In this document: positions 17,596-28,454 of the stretch, in pieces | Numbering within the stretch: position 1 is the first letter of the stretch | How the letters are laid out: each line of letters starts with the position of its first letter | DNA from: Betaproteobacteria bacterium | Lineage (GTDB): Bacteria > Pseudomonadota > Gammaproteobacteria > Burkholderiales > Rhodocyclaceae | NCBI GenBank assembly: GCA_009781175.1 | Contig: WQYQ01000015.1 | Coordinates: 1 to 64,000, forward strand | Reading direction: 5' to 3' | Length of the DNA: 64,000 nt | The notes under the pieces: generated by a model | The model's input: only the letters and a program-made list of their open reading frames with translations | Told to the model about the DNA's origin: nothing | Database searches by the model: none | Made by a program: the position numbers and the translations under genes

Positions 17596-17868
17596 TCAAG
17601 CCTTTGGTGGCACATAGCCAGACGCTACATCGACTCCCGTCCCAAAAAAATATTTTTCCATTTGCTCGGCAAGATATTTACGCGCCCGCGCGTCCATGAG
17701 GTTGAGCCGGTTTTCGTTGATCAGCATCGTTTGGTGCCTGATCCAATCCGCCCAGGCTTCTTTGGACACATTCTCATAGACCCGCGCGCCCAGCTCGCCC
17801 GGATAAGGGGGACGATCCAAGCCCTCAGCCTCACAACCCAACTTTACGCATTTGACCATTCGGGCCAT
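17596..17868 (-). CDS. yggX: Fe(2+)-trafficking / oxidative damage protection protein YggX
   Basis: Small cytoplasmic protein implicated in iron traffic and protection of Fe-S clusters from oxidation. From ATG 17868 it is 90 aa and begins [18 protein letters not shown], followed by PPYPGELG, the family hallmark. The track start (GTG 17871) adds one residue. It lies 12 bp upstream of pldA on the same strand, so the two may be co-transcribed. Confidence 0.95.
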   Translation of the reverse strand: MARMVKCVKLGCEAEGLDRPPYPGELGARVYENVSKEAWADWIRHQTMLINENRLNLMDARARKYLAEQMEKYFFGTGVDVASGYVPPKA

Positions 17869-18018
17869 CACACGACTCCTCTAACGAATATCTAATCAAG
17901 GCACGCATTGTATCGGTTCCACCGGCCTCGCTAAATCCGTTCGAAGGCTGTCGCAAGAAGCTAAAGATTGGAGCCCGCACGCAACAGATGATGTCAGAGC
18001 AAAGCGCGGATTTCGCGC

Positions 18019-19728
18019 TCAGTGCAATTGCCGATTGAAAATCTCGACGCGGTTCTTGCCTGCCGATTTCGCACCATACATGGCGGTATCGGCGCATTCG
18101 ATCAGCATTTCGGCGCTTGCCGCGTGATCGGGATAGAGCGCGATGCCGAGGCTCGCACCGACCCGGCCCGTGCCTTCAGGAAATTCAAATTCGGTCGAGG
18201 AAATGCATGTATTGATCCGACGCGCCAGCGTCACGACATTTTCGAGCGCGGCCTCCGGAATCAAAATCGCAAACTCATCGCCACCGAGCCGGAAGAACAG
18301 TTCGTTACGCCGCACGATCGCACCAACGGACGTTGCCACCGTCGTCAGCACATGGTCGCCCGCGCTATGGCCGAACTGGTCGTTGATCCCTTTGAAACCA
18401 TCAAGGTCGAAAGTCAATAGGCCAACCCGGTCATGACGCCGTGTCGATTCGGCGATCATCCGGTTCAGCTCTTCATGGAAACGGCGGCGGTTGAGCAAAT
18501 TCGTCAACGGATCGCGTTCGGCGTGTTCAAGCAACTGTTTGGCAATCCGCTTGCGCTCGGTCACATCTTCGTAAATCCAAACGCGCCCGAGATCGCGTTG
18601 ACCGTCTTCCGAAATCACGAGACCTGAAACCTCTTCGAGCAAACGGCCGTCGGTAAATGGAATTTCATACGGCGCACTCGGCGTCCGCTTCGATTGAATC
18701 GCATCGAAGTGCAGGCAATAAGCCGTATCGTCGCTGCGCAGCGCACGCGTGCGTTCGACCAGGGCCTCGTCGCGCAGCCCATTGATGTTTTCGTCCAGCC
18801 CAATGCCACACATTATGCGCATCGCCCGGTTGCAGTAGTAAACGCGGCGATCCTGATCAACGAACAAAATTCCAACGCGCAAGGTGTCGAGCAGCGCAAC
18901 CAGACGCAGGCGTTCATCATCGCTACGTTGCAGGTAGTGATCCTGCAAAGCCTGCGCGCGGCGCAACGAGGCAACGGTGTCGAGCAGGCGCATTTCGGCA
19001 TCCTTACGCACTTCAATATCTTCGATCGAAACACGCAAGCCGAGTAAGCGATTATCGGGACCGAACAAGGAACGCCAATGGCACGCAATCCAGCGCTGAC
19101 TGCCGTCTTTGCATTGAATGCGCAATTCGACGTCTTTCCCGCTTTCTCCACGCAGCGCGCCGGCGGTAAGGGTGAGCACCTGTCGCCGGTCCTTCGGCGC
19201 GACAAGCAACTCAATCAAATTCGAACCCAGCAAACATTCGGCCCGGGTATAACCCGTGAGTTGTTCGATCGAGCGGCTGATCCAGACCAGCGAGCCGTTG
19301 CGCGAGAACCATGCTTCAACGCCGTGGGCCGAGTCGGCAAGCGCGCGAAAACGCGCCTCCTGGCGTGTCAAGGCTTCGATTCTCAAGGCCCGCAAACGCG
19401 CGAGCCGATCCATTTCAGCGGTCAAGGCATCGAAATCGGCCCACCCTGTCGGCAGTGAAGCAAGCGCGCCGCCGCTGCGATCGCTTTGCTGAACAGCCAC
19501 GCGCAAATCCGCGAACAAATGCTGCACCATGCGCCGCGCCAATGACAGCGGAATCAATGCGCCCAGTACGGCGCAAAACGCCGTAAGCATAACGGCGGCC
19601 CCAATCGGCCACGGGTTATGCCCGCGCAGCAAGGCCGCGGCGATATAGGCGATGACCACGCCCCAAATCGCTGCGAACAGGACTGCGCCTGCCACCGCCC
19701 GAGAGAACCGATTAGCTAGTTTGAGCAC
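18019..19728 (-). CDS. Membrane PAS-PAS-GGDEF diguanylate cyclase
   Basis: Predicted to make cyclic di-GMP. The 569-aa protein has two N-terminal membrane helices (about residues 10-34 and 42-65), two PAS domains (about 125-245 and 275-390, each followed by a PAC-like segment) and a GGDEF domain (about 400-565) with the intact active-site motif RLGGDEFAIL. The upstream inhibitory I-site position reads RRNE instead of RxxD, so product inhibition may be weakened. There is no EAL domain. It is downstream of argA on the same strand with a 9-bp gap. Confidence 0.93.
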   Translation of the reverse strand: MLKLANRFSRAVAGAVLFAAIWGVVIAYIAAALLRGHNPWPIGAAVMLTAFCAVLGALIPLSLARRMVQHLFADLRVAVQQSDRSGGALASLPTGWADFDALTAEMDRLARLRALRIEALTRQEARFRALADSAHGVEAWFSRNGSLVWISRSIEQLTGYTRAECLLGSNLIELLVAPKDRRQVLTLTAGALRGESGKDVELRIQCKDGSQRWIACHWRSLFGPDNRLLGLRVSIEDIEVRKDAEMRLLDTVASLRRAQALQDHYLQRSDDERLRLVALLDTLRVGILFVDQDRRVYYCNRAMRIMCGIGLDENINGLRDEALVERTRALRSDDTAYCLHFDAIQSKRTPSAPYEIPFTDGRLLEEVSGLVISEDGQRDLGRVWIYEDVTERKRIAKQLLEHAERDPLTNLLNRRRFHEELNRMIAESTRRHDRVGLLTFDLDGFKGINDQFGHSAGDHVLTTVATSVGAIVRRNELFFRLGGDEFAILIPEAALENVVTLARRINTCISSTEFEFPEGTGRVGASLGIALYPDHAASAEMLIECADTAMYGAKSAGKNRVEIFNRQLH

Positions 19729-19737
19729 ACCGCGGCC

Positions 19738-21138
19738 TCAAAACACCTTAACCAAAACCTTCGAACGCCGCTGATAGTTATACAGCTCCCGTTTCTGCTG
19801 GGGTAACTCATCCGGCGACACCTCGACAAAACCACGCTCGCGGAACCAATGTTCGGTCCGCGTCGTGAGCACAAAAATCCGCTCCAGGCCGGCGGCCAAG
19901 GCGCGCCGCTCAATATGCTGCATCAAACGCTCGCCCAGACCGCTGCGGCGGAACTCCGGCATGACGGCAAGACAAGCCAACTCGCCGGCACGTTCTTCCG
20001 AAAAGGGATAGAGCGCCGCACAGCCGACGATCACGTCGTCGTGCTCAACGACCGAGAAGCGCTGGACCTCCATCTCGAGTAATTCGCGCGAGCGCCGCAC
20101 CAGGGTGCCATCGGCCTCCAGAGGCGCGATGACCGACAACAGCGCACCCACGTCCTCAATCCCCGCTTCGCGGAATTGGGCCAACGTTTCGCGCGTCACC
20201 ATCGTTCCGACGCCTTGGCGGGTAAAGAATTCGAGCAGGAGCGCGCCGTCCTTATCGCGATCGATGAAGTGAGCGCGCGCCACGCCATTGCGCACCGCGC
20301 CGATCGCATGCGGCAGGAAAAGATGCAGATCCTCGGTCAACCCTTTGTTCTCGCGATACATCCGCTCGGCTTCATCCGCCGTAATCGCTTCGATCAAGCG
20401 GCCTTGCGCATCGAGCAGGCCGGGTGCATCACAGAGATAAATGAGCTTCTCGGCCCCCAACGCCGTCGCCACCGCTTCGGCAATCTCTTCCATCGCCAGA
20501 TTGAAAACCTCGCCCGAAGGCGAAACGCCCAGCGAGGAAATCAGCACGACATTCTGCTGATCAAGGTCGGCCTTGATTTCCTCGGCAATGACCTTGCGCA
20601 CCTTGCCGGTGTATTGGAAATCAACGCCATCGACGACCCCCATCGGCTTGGCGGTCACGAAATTGCCGCCGGTCACGCGCATCCAGGCGCCGGCCATCGG
20701 CGTGTTCGGCAAGCCTTGCGACAAACGCGCCTCGATCTCGATCCGGCTGATCCCGACCGCGGCTTTGACGCATTCGAGCGCCTCGGCGTCTGTAACACGA
20801 ATCCCCGCGTGCAAACGTGAAGTCAGGCCGCGCCGCGCCAATTCCTCTTCGACCTGCGGCCGCGCGCCATGCACCAACACCAGACGCACGCCGAGCGCGG
20901 CCAAAAGATTGCAGTCATAACAAAGCCGTTCGAGCAAATCGCCCTCGGCCACTTCGCCGCCGAATCCAAGCACGAAGGTCTTGCCGCGAAAACCATGCAC
21001 ATAGGGTGCGGCACTGCGCACCCAGTCGACGAAACGGACTGCGTCCGCTTCGAGCATCATCGTCGCGGCGGAGATCCCTTCGTTGAGAACCCGATTTTCC
21101 TGACCGCCTGGACCCTGCATCAATGAATTACCTTTCAT
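19738..21138 (-). CDS. argA: Amino-acid N-acetyltransferase (N-acetylglutamate synthase)
   Basis: First committed step of arginine synthesis: acetyl-CoA plus glutamate to N-acetylglutamate. The 466-aa product has the ArgA layout: an N-terminal amino-acid-kinase-like domain (TFVLGFGGEV, LVLVHGARPQVEEEL), which binds arginine as feedback inhibitor in the family, and a C-terminal GNAT domain with the acetyl-CoA motif RRSGLGERL. ATG 21138 gives a short N-terminal extension; ATG 21120 (MQGPGGQ) is an alternative. Confidence 0.95.
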   Translation of the reverse strand: MKGNSLMQGPGGQENRVLNEGISAATMMLEADAVRFVDWVRSAAPYVHGFRGKTFVLGFGGEVAEGDLLERLCYDCNLLAALGVRLVLVHGARPQVEEELARRGLTSRLHAGIRVTDAEALECVKAAVGISRIEIEARLSQGLPNTPMAGAWMRVTGGNFVTAKPMGVVDGVDFQYTGKVRKVIAEEIKADLDQQNVVLISSLGVSPSGEVFNLAMEEIAEAVATALGAEKLIYLCDAPGLLDAQGRLIEAITADEAERMYRENKGLTEDLHLFLPHAIGAVRNGVARAHFIDRDKDGALLLEFFTRQGVGTMVTRETLAQFREAGIEDVGALLSVIAPLEADGTLVRRSRELLEMEVQRFSVVEHDDVIVGCAALYPFSEERAGELACLAVMPEFRRSGLGERLMQHIERRALAAGLERIFVLTTRTEHWFRERGFVEVSPDELPQQKRELYNYQRRSKVLVKVF

Positions 21139-21178
21139 TTTGTTTTTTTAATTTTTACAAAATTTTTCATCAATAAAC

Positions 21179-21901
21179 TCAAAAATCGCCCCACAACGCC
21201 TGCATCGCCGCGGCGGCGGCCAGACCCGCCGTCTCCGTGCGCAGCACGCGCGGGCCCAGCGTGACACCCTGGCATCCCGCCGCCAGCATCGCCATCACCT
21301 CGCGCTCCGACCAGCCACCTTCAGGCCCGATCAGCAACGCAACAGGCTCCCGCGGCGCAGGCATCGCCGAAAGACGCGTCCCGTCGGAGGGAAGCAACGC
21401 CCAGCGCGGTGTGCCGCAGGAGACCGATAAGCATTGAGACAGACTCATCACTGGCGCGATCGTCATCAAACGATTGCGTCCGCTCTGTTCGGCCGCCGCA
21501 ACGGCAATCTGCTGCCAATGTTCTATACGCTTAACGGCACGAATCCCCTCCAAGCGCAGTACACTTCGTTCGGCGGCGACCGGTTGAAGAGACGAAATGC
21601 CAAGTTCGACCGCTTTTTGGACAATCCAGTCCATTTTGTCGCCCGTCGCCAGAGCCTGCACCAGTGTCAAGCGCAGCGGCGTCTCCCGGTCTACCTCGCA
21701 GACCGACTTGATTCGCGCGCACGGATCGCGCCCCAAACGCAACAATTCGGCCTGCGCTTCGCGGCCTTCTCCATCGAAAAGAACGACACGCTGGCCAGGA
21801 CGCAGCCGGAGAACGCGCTCGGCGTGATGCGCAAGCGCCTCGGGCAATGTAATTTCTTTATCGGCCAAGGCCAGTTCTGCATAAAAGAATCTAGGTAACA
21901 T
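21179..21901 (-). CDS. rsmE: 16S rRNA (uracil-1498-N3)-methyltransferase
   Basis: SPOUT-class methyltransferase that methylates U1498 of 16S rRNA. The product is 240 aa from ATG 21901 (MLPRFFYAELALADKE). An N-terminal PUA-like domain precedes the trefoil-knot motifs LLIGPEGGWSERE and LGPRVLRTETAGLAA. The 555-aa track ORF is much longer because the frame stays open into the antisense of neighbouring genes; the first 315 residues are rejected. Confidence 0.95.
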   Translation of the reverse strand: MLPRFFYAELALADKEITLPEALAHHAERVLRLRPGQRVVLFDGEGREAQAELLRLGRDPCARIKSVCEVDRETPLRLTLVQALATGDKMDWIVQKAVELGISSLQPVAAERSVLRLEGIRAVKRIEHWQQIAVAAAEQSGRNRLMTIAPVMSLSQCLSVSCGTPRWALLPSDGTRLSAMPAPREPVALLIGPEGGWSEREVMAMLAAGCQGVTLGPRVLRTETAGLAAAAAMQALWGDF

Positions 21902-21940
21902 CGTATTATTATAAATTTTGAAACATCTGCGGAGACTTCT

Positions 21941-22498
21941 GTGGTCAGTACCGCTACACCCGTTTGCAATTACGGCACCCTTGCTCCGGAGTTTTCGTTG
22001 CCCGGCACCGACGGTCAGCAGCATACGCTCGCATCCTGCCGCGGCCCGAATGGCTTGCTCGTGATGTTCATCTGCAACCACTGCCCATACGTTCAAGCCG
22101 TTCTGGACCGCATCATCCGCGATACGCGCGAACTGCGCGAGTACGGCATCGGCTGTGTCGGCATCATGTCGAACGACCCGACACAGTACCCCGAAGACGG
22201 TTTTGAGCAGATGGCCCGGCTGGCGCGGGAAAAGGAATTCCCATTTCCTTATCTGTTTGACGAGACCCAGGCCGTCGCGCGCGCTTACGGTGCCGTCTGC
22301 ACGCCCGATTTCTTTGGCTACAACGCCGCACTCCAACTTCAATACCGCGGCCGGCTCGACGCCTCGGGCAGACAGGCCGCGCCGCCTGGCGCGCGTAGAG
22401 AATTGTTCGAAGCCATGCGCGAAATCGCGCGCAGCGGTCAAGGCCCGGCGGAACAGACCGCCAGCATCGGCTGCTCGATCAAATGGAAGGATGCCTGA
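21941..22498 (+). CDS. Thioredoxin-like / AhpC-TSA family protein
   Basis: A 185-aa cytoplasmic protein (no signal peptide) of the thioredoxin-fold peroxiredoxin-like group that carries the motif MFICNHCPYV, a CxxC pair at about residues 43-46 at the N-terminus of the fold's first helix. LAPEFSLPGTDG is the typical opening of AhpC/TSA domains, and VCTPDFFGY supplies the cis-Pro region. Redox activity is likely; the substrate is unknown. The stop codon directly abuts the start of the next gene, so the two form an operon. Confidence 0.85.
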   Translation: MVSTATPVCNYGTLAPEFSLPGTDGQQHTLASCRGPNGLLVMFICNHCPYVQAVLDRIIRDTRELREYGIGCVGIMSNDPTQYPEDGFEQMARLAREKEFPFPYLFDETQAVARAYGAVCTPDFFGYNAALQLQYRGRLDASGRQAAPPGARRELFEAMREIARSGQGPAEQTASIGCSIKWKDA

Positions 22499-23305
22499 AT
22501 GCCACGCCTCGCAGCGGCGCGCGCGCTCGATTCCGTCGTCAGAGAAATCGCGCGTGAAATCACAATGCCCTTCTACTTGAAGGCAGTCCGTTCCCACAAG
22601 GCCGACGGCAGCACGCTCACCGAGGCGGATGAGCTGACGCAGCACGCCCTCGTCGAACGCCTGCCCGAAATTCAGGAAGCGCCCGTTTTGGGCGAGGAAA
22701 TGACCGCCGCGCAACAAGCGGAACTCTGGCATGCGAGCCGGGAAGGGCTGTGGGTCATCGATCCAATCGACGGCACAACGAATTTTGCCAACGGCATTCC
22801 CATTTTCGGCCTGTCCGTCGCCTATGTCGTCGAAGGCGCCACGCAATTCGGCGTCGTCTACAACCCGGTGGCCGACGAATCGTTCTACGCTGCGCGCGGC
22901 GCCGGCGCCTGGCTCAATGGCATTCGTCTGCCGCTGCGCCGCAGCGCGGCCACACTTTCCGATAGCGTCGGCGGCGTAGACTTCAAGCGCATTCCCGCGC
23001 GTCTCGCGACGCGTCTGGCAAACGAATCGCCGTGCTACTCACTGCGGAATTTCGGCTCCAGTGCACTCGAATGGTGCTACGTCGCGGCCGGGCGTTTGGA
23101 CGTTTACCTTCACGGCGGGCAAATGCTGTGGGATTACGCCGTCGGCCGCCTGCTCGTCGAAGAGTCCGGCGGCCAGGCTACCGACCCGCAAGGCTTGCCG
23201 ATCGCCCCCGACCCGCGCGTCAAACAAGCCGTCGCCGTAGCCGCTTCGCCGGCTCTACACAAAGAATGGCTAAGCTGGCTGGAGCGTTCCGCCGACGAGC
23301 CTTGA
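22499..23305 (+). CDS. Inositol monophosphatase family phosphatase
   Basis: A 268-aa Mg2+-dependent phosphatase. The metal-binding motifs are intact: GEEM (Glu in motif 1), WVIDPIDGTTNFANG (motif 2) and WDYAVGRLLVEESGG (C-terminal Asp). The family includes inositol monophosphatase, histidinol phosphatase HisN and 3'(2'),5'-bisphosphate nucleotidase CysQ; the sequence does not let me choose. It starts immediately after the stop codon of the upstream thioredoxin-like gene. Confidence 0.9.
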   Translation: MPRLAAARALDSVVREIAREITMPFYLKAVRSHKADGSTLTEADELTQHALVERLPEIQEAPVLGEEMTAAQQAELWHASREGLWVIDPIDGTTNFANGIPIFGLSVAYVVEGATQFGVVYNPVADESFYAARGAGAWLNGIRLPLRRSAATLSDSVGGVDFKRIPARLATRLANESPCYSLRNFGSSALEWCYVAAGRLDVYLHGGQMLWDYAVGRLLVEESGGQATDPQGLPIAPDPRVKQAVAVAASPALHKEWLSWLERSADEP

Positions 23306-23306
23306 T

Positions 23307-23549
23307 TTATTCCGACGACCCCTTTTCTGCTTCATCAAGCCGCTTACGTTGCTGTTCCGCCTCATCGGCCTGGATTTTTTCAATTGCTTTGCCGACCGCC
23401 TCGACCTGTTCGCGCGGCGTCGCGCTCTGTGGGACATCGATCCCCGCTTGGCGGGCCGCAGAGCTAACGGCATTCGTCTGCGATTTGAATGAATGGGCCG
23501 TCAGCCAGCCGACGATGACAAGCACAATCAGAATAAGGATCAAACGCAT
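23307..23549 (-). CDS. Small single-pass membrane protein (hypothetical)
   Basis: An 80-aa protein with one N-terminal hydrophobic helix ([16 protein letters not shown]), then a polar, charged tail with a probable short coiled coil ([24 protein letters not shown]). It is the only minus-strand gene between two plus-strand genes, and ends 1 bp from the phosphatase stop codon. I do not recognise the family. Codon use and a sensible membrane anchor support it being real. Confidence 0.6.
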   Translation of the reverse strand: MRLILILIVLVIVGWLTAHSFKSQTNAVSSAARQAGIDVPQSATPREQVEAVGKAIEKIQADEAEQQRKRLDEAEKGSSE

Positions 23550-23753
23550 GGCGGCAACCTTGCGGAAATAAAGATGCAGATCTTACTGCGTCCGCGAATT
23601 TGGCGGCACGCATCTCACAATCCGCCGCCACTCCAGAAATCTTCAACACGCACCGCATCCCGTCCGGACGCTCTCAGCGGCCGGCTTTGCCTGATAAAAT
23701 CGCCGCTTTTCCGCATTACCGCGGAGCCTTATCTCCGCACGAAGAGATTCCAC

Positions 23754-25757
23754 ATGCCGATCAATCGTCCGCTCCCCACTTTCACCCCGATCACCGGCGC
23801 CATCCGTGCCCTGGCGATAGACGCCGTTCAGAAGGCCAACTCCGGCCATCCGGGCATGCCGATGGGCATGGCCGAAATCGCCGAAGTGCTGTGGCGCCAT
23901 CACCTGCGCCATAACCCGACGAATCCGCACTGGGCCGACCGCGATCGCTTCGTACTCTCGAACGGCCACGGCTCGATGCTGATCTACGCGCTGCTCCATC
24001 TGACGGGCTACGCGGTTTCGCTTGATGATCTGAAGAATTTCCGCCAGCTGCATTCACGCACCCCAGGCCATCCCGAAGTTGGCTACACCCCGGGCGTGGA
24101 AACAACAACCGGGCCGCTCGGCCAGGGCATCACCAATGCGGTAGGTTTCGCGCTGGCCGAAAAATTATTGGCGGAAGAATTCAACCGCCCCAGCCACACC
24201 ATCGTCGATCATCACACCTATGTTTTCCTCGGCGACGGCTGCCTGATGGAAGGCGTCTCGCATGAAGCCTGCTCGCTCGCCGGCACCTGGGGCCTGGGCA
24301 AGCTGATCGCCTATTACGACGACAACGGAATCTCGATCGACGGCCATGTCGAAGGCTGGTTTACCGACGACACCGCCAAGCGTTTCGACGCTTATGGCTG
24401 GCAAGTCATCGGCCCGATCGACGGCCACGACCCGGCCGCCATCGAAGCGGCCACGCTTGCGGCCAAAGCCGAAACAGGCAAGCCCAGCCTGATCATCTGC
24501 AAAACCATCATCGGCATGGGCTCACCGAACAAGGCCGACAGCCATGATGTGCACGGCGCCCCGCTCGGCGCCGCGGAGATCGAAGCCACGCGCAAAGCCA
24601 TCGGTTGGAATCATCCGCCGTTCGAAATTCCAAGCGAGGTTTACGCCGCCTGGAATGCGCGCGAAATCGGCGCGGCGCGCGAAACCGAATGGAGCGCGAA
24701 ATTCGCCGCCTACCGCTCCGCGCACCCGGAACTCGCCGCCGATTTCGAGCGCCGCATGGCCGGCAAGCTGCCCGCTGATTGGGCCGCGCAGCGCGATGTC
24801 GCCCTGGCGAAGATCGTCGCCAAGGCCGAAACCATCGCGACCCGCAAAGCCAGCCAGAACACCATCGAGGCTTTCGCCCCCCACTTGCCCGAGCTGCTTG
24901 GCGGCTCGGCCGACCTCGCGGGTTCCAATCTCACGCTGTGGTCCGGCTCGCGCAGTATCGGCAAAGACAAGGGCGGGAACTACATTCATTACGGCGTGCG
25001 CGAATTCGGCATGACGGCGATCGCCAATGGCATCGGCCTGCATGGCGGTCTGCTGCCCTACACGGCCACCTTCCTCGTTTTCTCGGATTACGCGCGCAAC
25101 GCGATCCGCATGGCCGCGCTGATGAAGCAGCGCCAGATCATGGTGTATACCCACGATTCGATCGGTCTCGGCGAAGACGGCCCGACGCATCAGCCCATCG
25201 AACACGTCTCCAGCCTGCGCCTGATTCCGAACCTCGACGTCTGGCGTCCCTGCGACACGACCGAAACCGCCGTGGCCTGGGCGCATGGCATTGAGCGCGC
25301 GGACGGCCCGAGCCTGCTCACCCTCTCGCGCCAGAACCTCGCATTCGTTCCCCGATCCAAGGACCAGATCGAGGCGATCCGCCGCGGTGCGTATGTGCTT
25401 GCGGATGCCCCAGGAGCGAAGGCCATCATTATCGCGACCGGATCGGAAGTCGAGCTTGCGCTGAAAGCGCAGAAACTGCTCGCCGACGCAGGTATTCCGG
25501 TGCGCGTCGTCTCGATGCCGTGCACAAATATTTTCGATCGCCAGGATCGGGACTACAAAACAAGCGTACTGCCCGCCGATCTGCCGAAGGTCGCGGTGGA
25601 GGCAGGCGTCACGGCACTGTGGTACCGCTATGTCGGAACCGAAGGCAGGGTGATCGGCCTCGATCGCTTCGGGGAATCCGCACCGGCCGGTACTTTATTC
25701 GAACATTTCGGGCTCACCAGCGACCATATCAAGCAGGCCATCGAAGAACTGTTATAA
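23754..25757 (+). CDS. tkt: Transketolase
   Basis: Thiamine-diphosphate enzyme that transfers two-carbon units in the pentose phosphate pathway or Calvin cycle. 667 aa from ATG 23754 ([18 protein letters not shown]). Visible signatures are [18 protein letters not shown], the ThDP/Mg motif [13 protein letters not shown] and the pyrimidine-domain [12 protein letters not shown]. The track ORF extends upstream to 23493 only because the frame is open. It leads the carbon-metabolism block with gapA, pgk, pyk and fba on the same strand. Confidence 0.96.
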   Translation: MPINRPLPTFTPITGAIRALAIDAVQKANSGHPGMPMGMAEIAEVLWRHHLRHNPTNPHWADRDRFVLSNGHGSMLIYALLHLTGYAVSLDDLKNFRQLHSRTPGHPEVGYTPGVETTTGPLGQGITNAVGFALAEKLLAEEFNRPSHTIVDHHTYVFLGDGCLMEGVSHEACSLAGTWGLGKLIAYYDDNGISIDGHVEGWFTDDTAKRFDAYGWQVIGPIDGHDPAAIEAATLAAKAETGKPSLIICKTIIGMGSPNKADSHDVHGAPLGAAEIEATRKAIGWNHPPFEIPSEVYAAWNAREIGAARETEWSAKFAAYRSAHPELAADFERRMAGKLPADWAAQRDVALAKIVAKAETIATRKASQNTIEAFAPHLPELLGGSADLAGSNLTLWSGSRSIGKDKGGNYIHYGVREFGMTAIANGIGLHGGLLPYTATFLVFSDYARNAIRMAALMKQRQIMVYTHDSIGLGEDGPTHQPIEHVSSLRLIPNLDVWRPCDTTETAVAWAHGIERADGPSLLTLSRQNLAFVPRSKDQIEAIRRGAYVLADAPGAKAIIIATGSEVELALKAQKLLADAGIPVRVVSMPCTNIFDRQDRDYKTSVLPADLPKVAVEAGVTALWYRYVGTEGRVIGLDRFGESAPAGTLFEHFGLTSDHIKQAIEELL

Positions 25758-25842
25758 ACTTTAAAGGCTAATGCGTCCGCTCCCGCCGCAGAACAAGGCG
25801 GGGGCCAATTACCAGAGGCAGATCCCACCGCATTCAAGCTGA

Positions 25843-26892
<1,050 letters not shown>

Positions 26893-27113
26893 GCGCAGAT
26901 TTGATGGCATGATCCGCACGGAGGTTGTGGCGAATTCGAACGCTGCATCCTCCGTGTTTCCTTTACCGCATAGAATTTGGTCCCAGCATCACCCGATCGA
27001 ACTTTCGCGTGCGCTTGTCCGCGCCGGCTACATGCCAAAGAAAACCGCGGCAGCACCCGCAGCGAGGGCAGCGTTGATGGCTGGCGTTCCATTTTTCAAA
27101 TTGAGAGACCGCC

Positions 27114-28298
27114 ATGCAATTCAAAAAACTGGCTGATTTAGATCTGGCAGGCAAACGTGTCTTCATCCGCGCCGACATGAACGTCCCGCAGGACGATGCC
27201 GGCAATATCACCGACGACACCCGCATCCGCGCCTCGGTCACGGGCATCAAACTCGCGCTCGACAAGGGTGCTGGCGTGATGGTCACGTCCCACCTCGGCC
27301 GTCCGACCGAAGGCGAGTTCAAACCCGAAGATTCGCTCGCCCCTTGCGCCAAACGCCTTTCAGAGCTGCTCAACCAACCCGTGCGCCTGATCCAGAACTG
27401 GGTCAACGGCGGCTTTGAGGTCAAACCCGGCGAAGTCGTGGTTTTGGAAAACTGCCGCGTCAACAAGGGCGAGAAAAAGAACAACGCGGAACTCGCCGCC
27501 AAAATGGCCAAACTCTGCGATGTTTACGTCAACGATGCGTTCGGCACCGCGCACCGCGCCGAAGCGACCACCCATGCGCTTGCCCTAGCCGCGCCGGTCG
27601 CCTGCGCCGGTCCGCTGATGGCCGCCGAGCTTGAAGCAATCGGCCGCGCGCTCGGCAACCCCGCCCGCCCGCTCGTCGCGATCGTCGCCGGTTCAAAGGT
27701 TTCGACCAAGCTTACGATCCTCGACAGCCTGGCCGACAAAGTTGATCAGCTCATCGTTGGCGGCGGGATTGCGAACACCTTCATGGCCGCCGTTGGACTG
27801 CCCGTCGGCAAGTCGCTGATGGAAGCCGATCTCCTCCCCGAAGCCAAGCGCATCATCGACAAGATGGCCGAGCGCGGCGCGAGTGTGCCGATTCCGGTCG
27901 ACGTCGTCGTCGCGACAGAGTTTTCCGCCACGGCAGCCGCGACGACGAAAGACGCCAAGGATGTCGCGGCCGACGAGATGATTTTGGACATCGGCCCGAA
28001 GAGCGCCGAAGCCCTTGCGAATCAGCTCGCCACGGCCGGCACCGTCGTCTGGAACGGCCCGGTCGGGGTGTTCGAATTCGATCAATTCGCGGGCGGCACC
28101 AAAGCCATCGCCAATGCGATCGCCAACTCGAAGGCATTTTCGATCGCGGGTGGCGGGGATACGGTCGCGGCGATCGGTAAATTCGGCATCACCGATAAGG
28201 TCAGCTACATTTCAACCGGCGGCGGCGCTTTCCTGGAATTCCTCGAAGGCAAGATTCTGCCGGCTGTCGATGCGTTGAGCAAACGTGCGAACGACTGA
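27114..28298 (+). CDS. pgk: Phosphoglycerate kinase
   Basis: Transfers phosphate between 1,3-bisphosphoglycerate and ADP. 394 aa, with [12 protein letters not shown] at the N-terminus, the substrate-binding HLGRPTEG, and the C-terminal nucleotide-binding motif [10 protein letters not shown]. It lies 221 bp after gapA with no terminator visible in the gap, so read-through is possible, and is followed by a GC-rich hairpin. Confidence 0.97.
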   Translation: MQFKKLADLDLAGKRVFIRADMNVPQDDAGNITDDTRIRASVTGIKLALDKGAGVMVTSHLGRPTEGEFKPEDSLAPCAKRLSELLNQPVRLIQNWVNGGFEVKPGEVVVLENCRVNKGEKKNNAELAAKMAKLCDVYVNDAFGTAHRAEATTHALALAAPVACAGPLMAAELEAIGRALGNPARPLVAIVAGSKVSTKLTILDSLADKVDQLIVGGGIANTFMAAVGLPVGKSLMEADLLPEAKRIIDKMAERGASVPIPVDVVVATEFSATAAATTKDAKDVAADEMILDIGPKSAEALANQLATAGTVVWNGPVGVFEFDQFAGGTKAIANAIANSKAFSIAGGGDTVAAIGKFGITDKVSYISTGGGAFLEFLEGKILPAVDALSKRAND

Positions 28299-28306
28299 GT
28301 AAAAGC

Positions 28307-28333
28307 GGCGGCGAGCAGCGCGCTCGCCGCCTT
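28307..28333 (+). terminator. GC-rich hairpin after pgk (weak terminator or attenuator)
   Basis: A 10-bp stem, GGCGGCGAGC/GCTCGCCGCC, with an AGCGC loop, 8 bp after the pgk stop. It is followed only by TTCC, so termination may be partial, allowing graded expression of pyk. Confidence 0.5.
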
Positions 28334-28454
28334 CCAAACGTTTTGCGTGTGCATAGGATAAAGCGGGTCCAAGTTTTATAGCCTTAGCCCTTTGTGCTCC
28401 CGGTGATTGCAATGGATGCTGTTCATTGCAGCCGTTTCCCCCCAAGGAGTTTGG

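Noticed and set aside
21902-22846. N-terminal 315 residues of the long ORF containing rsmE
   Set aside because: Antisense to the thioredoxin-like and phosphatase genes; rsmE has its own conserved start at 21901.
26909-27136. 75-aa ORF between gapA and pgk
   Set aside because: No recognisable features, overlaps the start of pgk and lacks a good ribosome binding site.
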